Assembly: GCA_028693555.1 (NCBI GenBank)
Contig: JAQUVD010000002.1
Span: 1 to 64,000 of the forward strand
Reading direction: 5' to 3'
DNA length: 64,000 nucleotides
Origin: Hespellia sp.
GTDB lineage: Bacteria; Bacillota; Clostridia; Lachnospirales; Lachnospiraceae
The translations under genes and the position numbers were made by a program. Positions 35,888-44,656 of this stretch are shown piece by piece. Below the pieces are notes generated by a model. That model was not told the origin of the DNA, searched no databases, and saw only the letters and a program-made list of their open reading frames with translations. Position 1 is the stretch's first letter. The number at the start of each line of letters is the position of its first letter.

Positions 35888-37465
35888 TTGGAAGATAAGC
35901 TGCTGTTTGGTGTGTTTCCTTCTTCTTTGATTTTTATCACAACGAAACTGGAAAAACCATTTATAAACAAGCCGGAGCTCTATATGATGAATAATGGTGA
36001 GGGTGAGGTGGAGTTTCAGAATGAGGCAGGTCTTACGACGGAGGACGAACTGCCTAGAATCGATGAAACAGAGAGAAGACCAGAGTGGGAAACCCTTTCC
36101 AGAATTTATGTGGAATTTTTCTGGGGAACCGGGGAGGGCTGTTTAAGCTCTAAGGAACGAGGGGCGGCAATAACGCCCAGTTGGGTAAAAGGTGAAAAGC
36201 AGTGGTATATCAAGTATGATAAGGGAGGGGGATATTTTATCATCATACCTGGGGCAACGGTGAAGCTGAAGCAGAGATATAGTGTTTCGTTCCTGTTTGA
36301 TAATCTTATCTCAGATGCGATTCCGGGAATGACAACAATGTGTCTCTATGTACAAAATGTTCCGGGAGTCAAGGATTTTTCCGTGAGTATTCCGCTTTAT
36401 AAAGAGGAACCTTTGGAGATTGTCCGATTTAGTGCGGATGATGCGGTTGTGAAAAAGAAAGGAACCACGACGCTCAGATGGGAAGTGAAAGCTTCTGACC
36501 AACAGTCCCTTTCGAACTTTGGGGAAGTGGAAAATATTGGGAGCAAGGAGATAACTCTGACGGAGACGAAAACCTTTTGTTTAAAGGCCTCCAACTATCT
36601 AAACCAGAGGGAGGAAGCCTTTGTCACGGTGGAAGTATCTAATGGACGATGGACGGTGGAAGCAGAAAAATTGGAAACGATTCTGCCAGTTAAGGATGTA
36701 AACTCCGAACAGAACCACGCACTGTTTTCTATCAAGAATAAATTATATGTCTGGGCAGGGGACAGCTTATATGAATCTTCCGATGGCCTCAGTTTCCAAG
36801 CCGTTTCAACGATACCCTGTGAAATGAAGGCTTATAGTATTAGCTGGGATGATTCGGGATTTTACCTGTTTGGAAAAGATTCAGAATTAAAAAATGCTGT
36901 AGCAGCACGGTATGAACTCTCGAAAGGTGTGTGGGTAAAGAGGCTGTTTCCATATGACATCGGGCAGGAAGCTGTCTTGATTTTGGGAGAGGAGGAGTTT
37001 TTTGTCGCTATTTTATTTGAAGCAGAGCAAATAGCTATATATAAGAAAGAAAACTCTCCGCGTAGAACCTGGCGGCTGCTTTCTATCTTAGATGCCAGTT
37101 CCTATGGAGCCCTTTCATGGACAACTTTTGAGGAACAAATATGGCTGGGGTATGGAGAGGACAACCGTTTTTGGATTCGTGGAACAAAAGACGGAGGTAA
37201 CTGGACAGAGACTTATGGAATTGAAAAAGAATTAGGGAAAGAGATGTTTTGGATCCTGTCCCATAAGAAGGGACTATTTGCCGTAACAAGGGATGGCATT
37301 TATGGGAAACGAGACAGTGAAGGGTTTAAAAACGAGGCAGTAATTCCGCCGAGGCTTCAATGGAAAAAGGAAGCCTTACCGTTTGTTGGCATTTTTGGTG
37401 ACAAGATTTGGTTTATCAGCAGCAACGAGGAAAATCGGAGTGTTTGGTCTTATTCTTTAGAATGA
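35888..37465 (+). CDS. Ig-like plus propeller-like domain protein (about 525 aa)
   Basis: TTG 35888 sits 6 bases after GGAGGG and is the likeliest start; ATG 35882 is in frame but touches that site. Residues about 1-185 are unrecognised, with several Trp-rich beta segments. Residues about 190-255 look like a bacterial Ig-type sandwich (KGTTTLRWEVKA onward to EAFVTVEVSNG). From about 255 to the end there are repeated short blades, for example KLYVWAGDSLYESSDG and ISWDDSGFYLFGKD, with the W/Y/G-rich pattern of Kelch/BNR-type propellers. That suggests a binding rather than catalytic role. No signal peptide is apparent. Confidence 0.6.
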   Translation: MEDKLLFGVFPSSLIFITTKLEKPFINKPELYMMNNGEGEVEFQNEAGLTTEDELPRIDETERRPEWETLSRIYVEFFWGTGEGCLSSKERGAAITPSWVKGEKQWYIKYDKGGGYFIIIPGATVKLKQRYSVSFLFDNLISDAIPGMTTMCLYVQNVPGVKDFSVSIPLYKEEPLEIVRFSADDAVVKKKGTTTLRWEVKASDQQSLSNFGEVENIGSKEITLTETKTFCLKASNYLNQREEAFVTVEVSNGRWTVEAEKLETILPVKDVNSEQNHALFSIKNKLYVWAGDSLYESSDGLSFQAVSTIPCEMKAYSISWDDSGFYLFGKDSELKNAVAARYELSKGVWVKRLFPYDIGQEAVLILGEEEFFVAILFEAEQIAIYKKENSPRRTWRLLSILDASSYGALSWTTFEEQIWLGYGEDNRFWIRGTKDGGNWTETYGIEKELGKEMFWILSHKKGLFAVTRDGIYGKRDSEGFKNEAVIPPRLQWKKEALPFVGIFGDKIWFISSNEENRSVWSYSLE

Positions 37466-37487
37466 GCAACGAGATAGGAGGCAACCT

Positions 37488-39167
37488 ATGAGTCAAAATT
37501 TAGAGGAACAGAAAAAAGCATTTTTCAAGGAAATGAAAGAAAACGGAAATAAACTATCCTATGATTTTTCAAAGGAAGACCATCGTGCCGTATTCTTTGC
37601 ACAGTATGGCGGAGAGGGTCTGTTTCAAAAAGAGTTACCCCTGCTTTATGAAGCATTAAAAAATGAAGCGAAGACAATCAATCCGGTGAAGGCGGACAAA
37701 TTTTTAGTGGGGCCGGGAGACTGCATGGAGGTAGGAAACATTAACTACGATTATCAGGACGTTACTTCTACTTTGGTGAGCGGAAAATACACCGAAAAGA
37801 AACTGGGAGTTGACCTTATGGGAAAATTCCTGGATACAAATCGTGGAACCATTTTGCAGAGTATGGCTATTTGGGATGAGGATGTAGCGAATATCAGCGA
37901 TATTATGGCTGTTGATTCTAAGCAGCTTCGTTCTGCGGACGAGTTACGACTACAGACTCAGGCAGAATTTTTCTGGACTGAAATAAACGAAGAGAACAAG
38001 CTTTGCGCTGCATCTCAGAAGGTTTGCAGTGATGTGCTGAAAATAACCGGGAATAACTACCTTGTAAAATCAGTCAATGTCATTGACCCTATGCCGAAAG
38101 ATGCGAGCCATCTTTATACGGAACTCTTATATGACCGAGACCCGGATGCTGGGGAAACGGCAGACTATGATAAGTTTACAGGTGTCCGCCATGAGTGGGA
38201 CAAAAAGGTGTATGTAAATATTCATATTCCGGCGCAGGTTGAAATAACACTGGGTGATAACTGTGAATTTCTGGTCGAGGAGACGGATATTGTAAAGGGA
38301 ATATATCTCAAGGATTTTGAAATGAAAATCTGGAGCCTTCATAATGGTACCGTGGTTTTTAATAAATACGATTTGGCAAAAGATGTGGTGGTGACCTATG
38401 ATTCAAACACTCCGAACAAAATCAAATATCAATTTCCAAGTAATTGGGACCACTTAATGGAGCTTAAAGTAGTGGAGGCTAAAATGTATGCTGATTTTAG
38501 CTGTACACTTCCGCTGGTGTGCAAGCATGGAAGTATGGAATACAGAGAGGGAGAGGTTACGGTTGTTATCTCCAGCGATTTAGGAACTACCTCAGTGGAC
38601 CCGGCAAACAAAGAAATTAAAAAACTTCATATTAAATTCGGCTGTCTGGATAAGGAATGCAAGATTCAAATGCTGGATGGTTCTGAACGGTCCATTGAGG
38701 ATATTAGAATCGGAGATTTGATTCGGGGAGCGGACGAAGGCTCACTCAGAGTAGACAACATATATAAGGGAATGGAGTCGGAGCTGGTTTTCATAGAAAC
38801 TATGAGCGGAAAAAAGATTCAGACGACAGAGAGTCACCCTATAAGCGTGGTGAGAGATGGAGAAACTAAGGTGGTTCATGCCGGAGAAGTAAACGGCGCA
38901 GACCTGCTTAAGACCCGCGATGGGGATGAGGTCTTAAAGTATATTTATATGAAACCTTATAACGATATGGTTTATAATCTGGAGTTGGACGGAGGACATT
39001 TTTTCTTTGCAAATGGATTTGTGGTAGGTGATTTCCAGACACAGAACCAATGTGAATATGAGGAAGTGAATACAAAAACTTCGTATCCTCCTGAGATTGA
39101 TGTTGAGCAGGTACAAAAGGAAATGAAGCGTCTTTTGGAATTATATCAGGAATATTGCACATACTAA
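37488..39167 (+). CDS. Hint-domain (Hedgehog/intein-type) protein with a novel N-terminal region (559 aa)
   Basis: The start is ATG 37488 behind ATAGGAGG. Residues 1-380 are unrecognised. Residues about 384-516 match a Hint domain: the presumed nucleophile Cys in FGCLDKECKIQM, then GSERSIEDIRIGDLIRG, the block-B TTESHPISVV (about 445) and the last strands VYNLELDGGHFFFANGFVVG. Inteins usually end with His-Asn before Cys/Ser/Thr; here the strand continues GDFQTQ, so the splicing Asn is missing. Hedgehog-like N-S acyl shift and N-terminal cleavage remain possible. A ~45-residue helical tail follows. It is the sixth gene of the operon. Confidence 0.75.
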   Translation: MSQNLEEQKKAFFKEMKENGNKLSYDFSKEDHRAVFFAQYGGEGLFQKELPLLYEALKNEAKTINPVKADKFLVGPGDCMEVGNINYDYQDVTSTLVSGKYTEKKLGVDLMGKFLDTNRGTILQSMAIWDEDVANISDIMAVDSKQLRSADELRLQTQAEFFWTEINEENKLCAASQKVCSDVLKITGNNYLVKSVNVIDPMPKDASHLYTELLYDRDPDAGETADYDKFTGVRHEWDKKVYVNIHIPAQVEITLGDNCEFLVEETDIVKGIYLKDFEMKIWSLHNGTVVFNKYDLAKDVVVTYDSNTPNKIKYQFPSNWDHLMELKVVEAKMYADFSCTLPLVCKHGSMEYREGEVTVVISSDLGTTSVDPANKEIKKLHIKFGCLDKECKIQMLDGSERSIEDIRIGDLIRGADEGSLRVDNIYKGMESELVFIETMSGKKIQTTESHPISVVRDGETKVVHAGEVNGADLLKTRDGDEVLKYIYMKPYNDMVYNLELDGGHFFFANGFVVGDFQTQNQCEYEEVNTKTSYPPEIDVEQVQKEMKRLLELYQEYCTY

Positions 39168-39192
39168 TTGAAAAAGAACAGGAGTATGTGCT

Positions 39193-39624
39193 ATGATTGA
39201 CGATACGAAATATTTATTAAAGGAATGCAACTCGGGATGTAAGATGGCTGTGGAAAGTATACATCAGGTGAGCGGTTATGCAACAGATGAGAAGCTATTA
39301 CGTTTGCTGGAAGAATACAAGCAGAAGCATCGGGAAATCGAGGTAGCATCGGAAAAGCTGTTATTGGCAGCAGGACTTGACGGGAAAGAACCGGGAGTGA
39401 TGGCTTCTTCATTTTCGTGGCTGAGTACTGAGATGAAGATGCTGATGAAGGATGACAGCAGGCAGATTGCCAAAATCATGATGGATGGGTGCAATATGGG
39501 AATTCAATCCATCAGTGAATGCCGGAATCAGTATGCGAATGCTGACCGTGAGGCATGTGACATTGCGAAGCAGCTTGTGAGAGTGGAAGAGAAATTCATG
39601 AAGGAACTGGAAGTGTTCCTGTAA
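39193..39624 (+). CDS. Small all-helical protein, possibly ferritin-like four-helix bundle (143 aa)
   Basis: ATG 39193 follows AGGAG at a normal distance and lies 25 bases after the Hint gene, so it probably ends the large-protein operon. The protein consists of four amphipathic helices, beginning DDTKYLLKECNSGCKMAVESI. The pattern resembles DUF2383-type bundles, where a helix of E/H residues may or may not bind metal; E-x-x-H spacing appears in KQKHREIEVASEK. The family call is tentative. The first two Cys are conserved-looking but not in a known motif. Confidence 0.5.
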   Translation: MIDDTKYLLKECNSGCKMAVESIHQVSGYATDEKLLRLLEEYKQKHREIEVASEKLLLAAGLDGKEPGVMASSFSWLSTEMKMLMKDDSRQIAKIMMDGCNMGIQSISECRNQYANADREACDIAKQLVRVEEKFMKELEVFL

Positions 39625-39680
39625 TAAAATGCAGGCATGGTAATTGGGGTACACCTTTGCCAAGAGAAAAGAGTTATGAT

Positions 39681-40163
39681 ATGAATAAACGAAAGATTAT
39701 TTTTATGATTCTGACTGTTTGCTGGATGATTGGTATTTTTACGTTTTCATCCAGAACGGCAGAATTGTCTTCGCAGGATAGCAACCATGTGGGAATCGTG
39801 ATAGGTGAAATGTTCGTGCCTGACTTTGAAAATTGGTCGAAAGCAAAACAGCAGGCTTTTGCAGAGAAAGTAGATCATCCGATTCGAAAAACGGCCCATG
39901 CTGCGGAATATGCAGTGCTGGGAGCTATGCTTATGGGCGTTTTTGCAGGTGAACAATCAAAGCGGTGGTCGGTTCTTAAGTCGTGGATATTAGGGACTGG
40001 TTATGCGGCAACAGACGAATTCCACCAATTATTTGTTGCGGGGAGAAGTGGACAAATGAGTGATGTGATGCTTGATAGTTTCGGTGTTTTCGCCGGTGTG
40101 TTAATTGCATGTTTTTTCTTGGTTTTGCAATCGAAGTATCGGAAAGGGGAGAACAGTTGCTAA
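39681..40163 (+). CDS. VanZ-family membrane protein
   Basis: The start chosen is ATG 39681 (MNKRKIIFMIL), though a TTG at 39657 is in frame; neither has a strong ribosome site. About 160 aa with four hydrophobic helices. The VanZ signature is visible in IRKTAHAAEYAVLGAML and TDEFHQLFVAGRSGQMSDVMLDSFG. VanZ proteins are linked to glycopeptide tolerance in some settings, but most have unknown roles. The next gene overlaps it and encodes a second VanZ-like protein. Confidence 0.8.
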   Translation: MNKRKIIFMILTVCWMIGIFTFSSRTAELSSQDSNHVGIVIGEMFVPDFENWSKAKQQAFAEKVDHPIRKTAHAAEYAVLGAMLMGVFAGEQSKRWSVLKSWILGTGYAATDEFHQLFVAGRSGQMSDVMLDSFGVFAGVLIACFFLVLQSKYRKGENSC

Positions 40164-40771
40164 CATCCGTTATGTATAAACAGGAGATCGTAACATTTAT
40201 ATTAGCTGCTTTTTTGCTCGAGGGTATATATCATTTGTTTGGGAAACAGTATAAAGTGACGAGTTCTGCGGCACTGAATCATATGATGATTGTAATTCTT
40301 GCCGTATATTTTACCGGAATATGCCATTTCACACTGCTTCACCGTGATATGACGGCGGGAATGAGATATGAATTGTCGCTGTTCTGGTCTTATCGGTATA
40401 CGGTGGAAAATGATTCAATTGAATACTTCAGGGAGGTTGTGTACAATATTATTCTTTTACTCCCGATGGGGATTTTGATGCCGATGTATTTGAAGCCATT
40501 TCAGAAATGGAAGATGACAGTGGCTGTGGGATTCTTACTCAGCGCTGCAATTGAAACAAGCCAGTTGATGTTCCATATAGGACTGTTCGAGTTTGACGAT
40601 ATGTTCAATAATACACTTGGAGCCTGTATGGGATACAGTGTGTATTATCTGTTTGCATGCATGATAAAAAAAGAGAAAGAACGCAGATGGAAGAGGAAGC
40701 TGGGAATATTGCTTGTGGCTGATGTGTGTGTGATACTCTATTTTGGGGAAATGTGGAATTGGATTGAATAA
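40157..40771 (+). CDS. VanZ-like membrane protein, second copy
   Basis: The start chosen is TTG 40157, 6 bases after GGGGAGA and overlapping the previous stop; ATG 40172 is an alternative. About 204 aa with five hydrophobic stretches. YNIILLLPMGILMP and AIETSQLMFHIGLFEFDDMF match the VanZ core (E-x-x-Q and the later Asp pair). It differs strongly from the first copy, so this is not a recent duplication. Confidence 0.75.
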   Translation: MLTSVMYKQEIVTFILAAFLLEGIYHLFGKQYKVTSSAALNHMMIVILAVYFTGICHFTLLHRDMTAGMRYELSLFWSYRYTVENDSIEYFREVVYNIILLLPMGILMPMYLKPFQKWKMTVAVGFLLSAAIETSQLMFHIGLFEFDDMFNNTLGACMGYSVYYLFACMIKKEKERRWKRKLGILLVADVCVILYFGEMWNWIE

Positions 40772-40865
40772 CCCTCAAAAATGTCACGAGTTAATAATGA
40801 CAAATTTTATGTAGAGTTGGACTCTCTATCTTTACATTTTATTGTGAATTTGTTACAATAACCCC

Positions 40866-40874
40866 TGTTATACT
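40866..40874 (+). promoter_or_regulatory. Extended -10 promoter upstream of glmS
   Basis: TG-T-TATACT (TG at 40866-40867, hexamer 40869-40874) is an extended -10 element about 115 bases before glmS. No clear -35 is present. The 219-base gap 40772-40990 holds this and a leader without recognisable glmS-ribozyme sequence. Confidence 0.5.
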
Positions 40875-40990
40875 AAAATACAAATTTTAAAGCTGATTGT
40901 ACAAAGAGAAAATCCATTTTACTTGCAGTAAGACATGTTTCTGTTAAGGAGAATGAATTTAGAACGTACGAATTATGGAGGGCAATTGTA

Positions 40991-42829
40991 ATGTGTGGAA
41001 TAGTTGGATATATTGGTGGTAAGCAGGCAGCGCCGATTTTGCTGGACGGACTTTCTAAGTTAGAGTATCGCGGTTATGATTCATCAGGACTCGCAGTTCG
41101 AGATGGTGATTCGGAAGTGAGAGTTGTCAAAGCGAAAGGACGTTTAAAAATTCTTGCAGAAAAGACTGATAATGGCGCAGCGATGATCGGAACATGTGGT
41201 ATTGGTCATACGAGATGGGCAACGCACGGTGAGCCTTCTGAGGTGAATGCGCATCCACACCACAGTGATGACGGCAATGTGGTAGGTGTACATAATGGTA
41301 TCATTGAGAACTATCAGGAACTGAAGAACAAGCTGCTTCGCAAAGGGTATGAGTTCTATTCTTCGACAGATACAGAAGTAGCAATTAAGTTAGTTGACTA
41401 TTATTATAAGAAATATCTTGGAACTCCGGTTGATGCGATCAATCATGCAATGATTCGTATTCGTGGTTCTTACGCGTTGGAGATTATGTTCCATGAATAT
41501 CCAAACGAGATTTATGTTGCCAGAAAAGACAGCCCGATGATCATCGGAGTGGAGAATGGAGAGTCATTTGTAGCATCGGATGTTCCTGCTATTTTGAAGT
41601 ATACACGTAATGTGTATTACATCGGAAATATGGAGATTGGTCGTCTCAAGCAGGGCGAAGTGACATTCTATAATTTGGATGGCGATGAGATTGAGAAAGA
41701 GCTGACAGAAATTAATTGGGATTCGGAGGCAGCGGAGAAAGCCGGCTATGAGCATTTCATGATGAAAGAAATCCATGAACAGCCGAAGGCAGTTGCGGAT
41801 ACGATTAATTCGGTTGTAAAGGACGGTAAGATTGATCTGTCTGAAGCTGGTCTGACAGAGGAAGAAATCAAGACAGTCAGCCAGATTTATATTGTGGCTT
41901 GTGGTTCTGCTTATCATGTCGGAATGGCAGCGCAGTATGTAATCGAAGATCTTGCACGCATCCCGGTTCGTGTCGAGCTTGCTTCGGAGTTCCGTTATAG
42001 AAAACCGATTCTCGATCCGAATGGTCTTGTAATCGTTGTCAGCCAGTCGGGAGAGACTGCAGACAGTCTGGCAGCACTTCGTGAAGCGAAAGATGCCGGT
42101 GTTACGACACTTGGTGTTGTGAATGTAATTGGATCTTCGATCGCGCGTGAGGCGGATCATGTTATGTATACAATGGCCGGTCCGGAAATTTCGGTAGCGA
42201 CGACGAAAGCTTACAGTACACAGCTCATCGCAAGCTATGCAATTGCAATCCAGTTTGCGAAGGTTCGTGAGACAATTACAGAAGAAAAATATACAGAATT
42301 AATTGCAGAGCTTCAGACGATTCCTGACAAAATTGAGAGCATCATTGATGACAAAGAACGCATTCAGTGGTTTGCCGCAAAACAGAGTTCTGCAAAGGAC
42401 ATGTTCTTCCTTGGAAGGGGAATTGATTATGCAATTTCCATGGAAGGCAGTCTGAAGATGAAGGAAATCAGTTATGTGCATTCGGAAGCTTATGCAGCAG
42501 GAGAACTCAAGCATGGAACAATCTCCCTGATTGAGGAGGGAACATTGGTAATCGGTATTCTGACGCAGAAAGAGCTGTATGAGAAGACACTCAGCAATAT
42601 GTTAGAGTGTAAGAGCCGTGGTGCTTATCTGATGGGACTTACGACTTTCGGTAATTATAATGTAGAAGACAGTGTTGATTTTGCAACATACATTCCGAAG
42701 ACAGATGTACATTTTGCTACATCGCTTGCAGTGATACCTCTGCAGTTGATGGGCTATTATGTATCTGTTGCAAAAGGTCTGGATGTGGATAAGCCGAGAA
42801 ACCTGGCAAAGTCTGTCACAGTAGAGTAA
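40991..42829 (+). CDS. glmS: Glutamine-fructose-6-phosphate aminotransferase (isomerising)
   Basis: This 612-aa enzyme makes glucosamine-6-phosphate from fructose-6-phosphate and glutamine, the entry to UDP-GlcNAc for wall and surface glycans. The N-terminal glutaminase domain begins MCGIVGYIGG with the nucleophile Cys2, followed by YRGYDSSG, HTRWATHG and HNGIIEN. Two SIS domains follow (for example VACGSAYHVGMA and SQSGETADS), ending in KSVTVE. The start is ATG after GGAGG. It is flanked by its own promoter-like element and a terminator, hence monocistronic. Confidence 0.97.
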   Translation: MCGIVGYIGGKQAAPILLDGLSKLEYRGYDSSGLAVRDGDSEVRVVKAKGRLKILAEKTDNGAAMIGTCGIGHTRWATHGEPSEVNAHPHHSDDGNVVGVHNGIIENYQELKNKLLRKGYEFYSSTDTEVAIKLVDYYYKKYLGTPVDAINHAMIRIRGSYALEIMFHEYPNEIYVARKDSPMIIGVENGESFVASDVPAILKYTRNVYYIGNMEIGRLKQGEVTFYNLDGDEIEKELTEINWDSEAAEKAGYEHFMMKEIHEQPKAVADTINSVVKDGKIDLSEAGLTEEEIKTVSQIYIVACGSAYHVGMAAQYVIEDLARIPVRVELASEFRYRKPILDPNGLVIVVSQSGETADSLAALREAKDAGVTTLGVVNVIGSSIAREADHVMYTMAGPEISVATTKAYSTQLIASYAIAIQFAKVRETITEEKYTELIAELQTIPDKIESIIDDKERIQWFAAKQSSAKDMFFLGRGIDYAISMEGSLKMKEISYVHSEAYAAGELKHGTISLIEEGTLVIGILTQKELYEKTLSNMLECKSRGAYLMGLTTFGNYNVEDSVDFATYIPKTDVHFATSLAVIPLQLMGYYVSVAKGLDVDKPRNLAKSVTVE

Positions 42830-42834
42830 AGGAG

Positions 42835-42873
42835 AAAGACAAGGGACGATTCGAAATGTTTCCTTGTCTTTTT
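42835..42873 (+). terminator. Intrinsic terminator of glmS
   Basis: AAAGACAAGG (42835-42844) pairs perfectly with CCTTGTCTTT (42862-42871), with a 17-base loop and a T run to 42873. It begins 6 bases after the glmS stop. Confidence 0.9.
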
Positions 42874-42969
42874 CAACATTTAGATATACTTTCAACACAA
42901 TTCCATCACAAATGTTCTGTAATATAAGTTTATAAGATAGGAACAAGAGATGGAAAGGAGCTACACATT

Positions 42970-44268
42970 ATGGATAACCAATATAATTATTATAATCCAG
43001 ATGAAACACAGAACACATATAGCAGTAACAACGCAGGTTTTTCAAATCAGGCACCACCGAACAACACGAAGTCAAAGCAAAAGAAGAAATGGAAGATGCC
43101 TAAGACGCTTGCAGTTGTATGTCTTGCATTGGTATTTGGAGTTGTATCAAGTGTTACATTTCTGGGATTTAGCTTTGTAGGGAATAAGGTGCTTGGCCTG
43201 ACGGGAAATTTTTCTTCCGGCTCGTCAAGTAAAGCTTCGCAGACTGCGACATTGCAGCAGACGAAAAGCTCGGTATCTTCGGATATTGCCGATATTGCAG
43301 CAAATGCAATGCCATCCGTTGTATCAATTACAAATATGAGTGTACAGCAGGTCCAGAATTTCTTTGGACAGAGTGGTGAGCAGGAAGTAGAAAGCACTGG
43401 ATCCGGTATTATTATCGGCCAGAATGATTCAGAACTTCTGGTTGTGACGAACAATCACGTAGTAGAAGGCAGCGAGACGATTACAGTATCCTTTGTAGAT
43501 GAGAGCAGCGTAGAAGCAAATATTAAGGGTACAGACGCATCACTGGATGTTGCAGTCGTTGCAGTACCATTAAAAAGCATTTCCGCTGATACAATGGATG
43601 CAATCTCGGTTGCAACACTTGGAGATTCTACCGCATTAAAAGTTGGAGAGCCGGCAATTGCGATTGGTAATGCACTTGGATATGGTCAGTCTGTTACAAC
43701 CGGTATCATCAGCGCAACGGATCGTGTTCTGACAGATTCGGGAAGTGATACTGCATTTATACAGACAGATGCGGCAATCAATCCGGGAAACAGCGGCGGC
43801 GCGCTTCTGAATGCGAACGGCGAGGTGATTGGTATTAACTCAGCGAAGCTTTCGGATACGACAGTAGAGGGCATGGGATATGCAATCCCAATCAGTGATG
43901 TCAGCGATGTTCTCACGAACCTGATGAATCAGGAAACGAAGACGAAGGTTTCGGATGCCGAAAAAGGATACATTGGTATTCAGGGCGTTGACGTAACGAG
44001 CGACAGTGCTGAGAGATACAACATGCCGGAAGGTGTCTATGTATCATCATTGATTAAAGGCGGCGGAGCAGAGAGTGCCGGACTTCAGGAAGGTGATATC
44101 ATTACAGGACTCAATGGTACAACAATCGATAACATGACAACACTTCAGAATGAACTTAGTTATTATACACAGGGTACGACAGTGACTGTCACAATTCAGA
44201 GACAGAATGGAAATGCTTATGAAGCTCAGGATATTCAGGTGAAGCTTGGAGCACAGAGCAATAATTAA
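42970..44268 (+). CDS. htrA: HtrA/DegP-like membrane-anchored serine protease with PDZ domain
   Basis: The 432-aa protein has a Gln/Asn-rich cytoplasmic N-terminus, one membrane helix (about 45-70) and a Ser/Thr-rich linker. The trypsin-like domain has His in TNNHVVEG (about 162), Asp in SLDVAVV (about 194) and Ser in NPGNSGGALL (about 275). A C-terminal PDZ domain (about 335-425) includes GVYVSSLIKGGGAESAGLQ. It degrades or refolds misfolded exported proteins at the outer face. The ATG follows AAAGGAG. It is followed after 14 bases by a CsoR-family repressor gene. Confidence 0.93.
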   Translation: MDNQYNYYNPDETQNTYSSNNAGFSNQAPPNNTKSKQKKKWKMPKTLAVVCLALVFGVVSSVTFLGFSFVGNKVLGLTGNFSSGSSSKASQTATLQQTKSSVSSDIADIAANAMPSVVSITNMSVQQVQNFFGQSGEQEVESTGSGIIIGQNDSELLVVTNNHVVEGSETITVSFVDESSVEANIKGTDASLDVAVVAVPLKSISADTMDAISVATLGDSTALKVGEPAIAIGNALGYGQSVTTGIISATDRVLTDSGSDTAFIQTDAAINPGNSGGALLNANGEVIGINSAKLSDTTVEGMGYAIPISDVSDVLTNLMNQETKTKVSDAEKGYIGIQGVDVTSDSAERYNMPEGVYVSSLIKGGGAESAGLQEGDIITGLNGTTIDNMTTLQNELSYYTQGTTVTVTIQRQNGNAYEAQDIQVKLGAQSNN

Positions 44269-44282
44269 CAAGGAGTTCAAAT

Positions 44283-44585
44283 ATGGACAAAGAAGTAACA
44301 TGTGATTGTAAGAAAAAACATCGGGATGATGCAGAATATACGAAGCTGATTCACCGCTTAAATCGGATTGAAGGACAGGTGCGCGGGGTTAAGGCAATGG
44401 TAGAAGACGAGCGCTACTGCATTGATATTCTGACGCAGGTATCGGCAATCCAATCAGCGTTCAATGCATTTAACAAGGAATTGCTCTCGAATCATATTAA
44501 GACCTGTGTAGTTGAGGATATTAAAAATGGGAACGAAGAAGTTGTGGATGAATTGTGCAAAACATTCCAGAAGTTGATGAAGTAG
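44283..44585 (+). CDS. CsoR/FrmR-family metal- or thiol-sensing repressor
   Basis: This 100-aa all-helical DUF156 protein contains HRLNRIEGQVRGVKAMVE, the YCIDIL Cys and the HIKTC pair. Together these give the C-H-C ligand set typical of copper-sensing CsoR and related persulfide or formaldehyde sensors. An extra Cys/His-rich N-terminus (CDCKKKH) may add a site. No copper or formaldehyde gene lies next to it; the neighbour is htrA. Effector and target are unknown. Confidence 0.85.
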   Translation: MDKEVTCDCKKKHRDDAEYTKLIHRLNRIEGQVRGVKAMVEDERYCIDILTQVSAIQSAFNAFNKELLSNHIKTCVVEDIKNGNEEVVDELCKTFQKLMK

Positions 44586-44586
44586 A

Positions 44587-44654
44587 TGCATTTTCTGACG
44601 GATGAAATTCAATTGGGGACGTAGTGTTTTTGAAAAACACTACGTCCCCAATTG
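44587..44654. repeat. Palindromic dispersed repeat, copy 1 (also a bidirectional terminator)
   Basis: A TGCATTTTCTGACGG leader precedes a perfect inverted repeat: 44610-44631 and 44633-44654 are 22-base arms around a single G. It lies between the convergent csoR-like and cotJC genes. A related sequence occurs at 50856-50911. The palindrome followed by T residues can end transcription in both directions. Confidence 0.8.
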
Positions 44655-44656
44655 TT

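Noticed and set aside
24909-39624. Interpretation as a prophage or contractile injection system
   Set aside because: No sheath, tube, capsid, terminase, integrase or lysis gene is visible; size and beta content alone are not enough.
24909-39624. Interpretation as a nonribosomal peptide or polyketide cluster despite the giant proteins
   Set aside because: No adenylation, ketosynthase or carrier-protein motifs are present.
41564-42160. 198-codon minus-strand frame within glmS
   Set aside because: Shadow of a strongly conserved enzyme; no start site or recognisable protein sequence.
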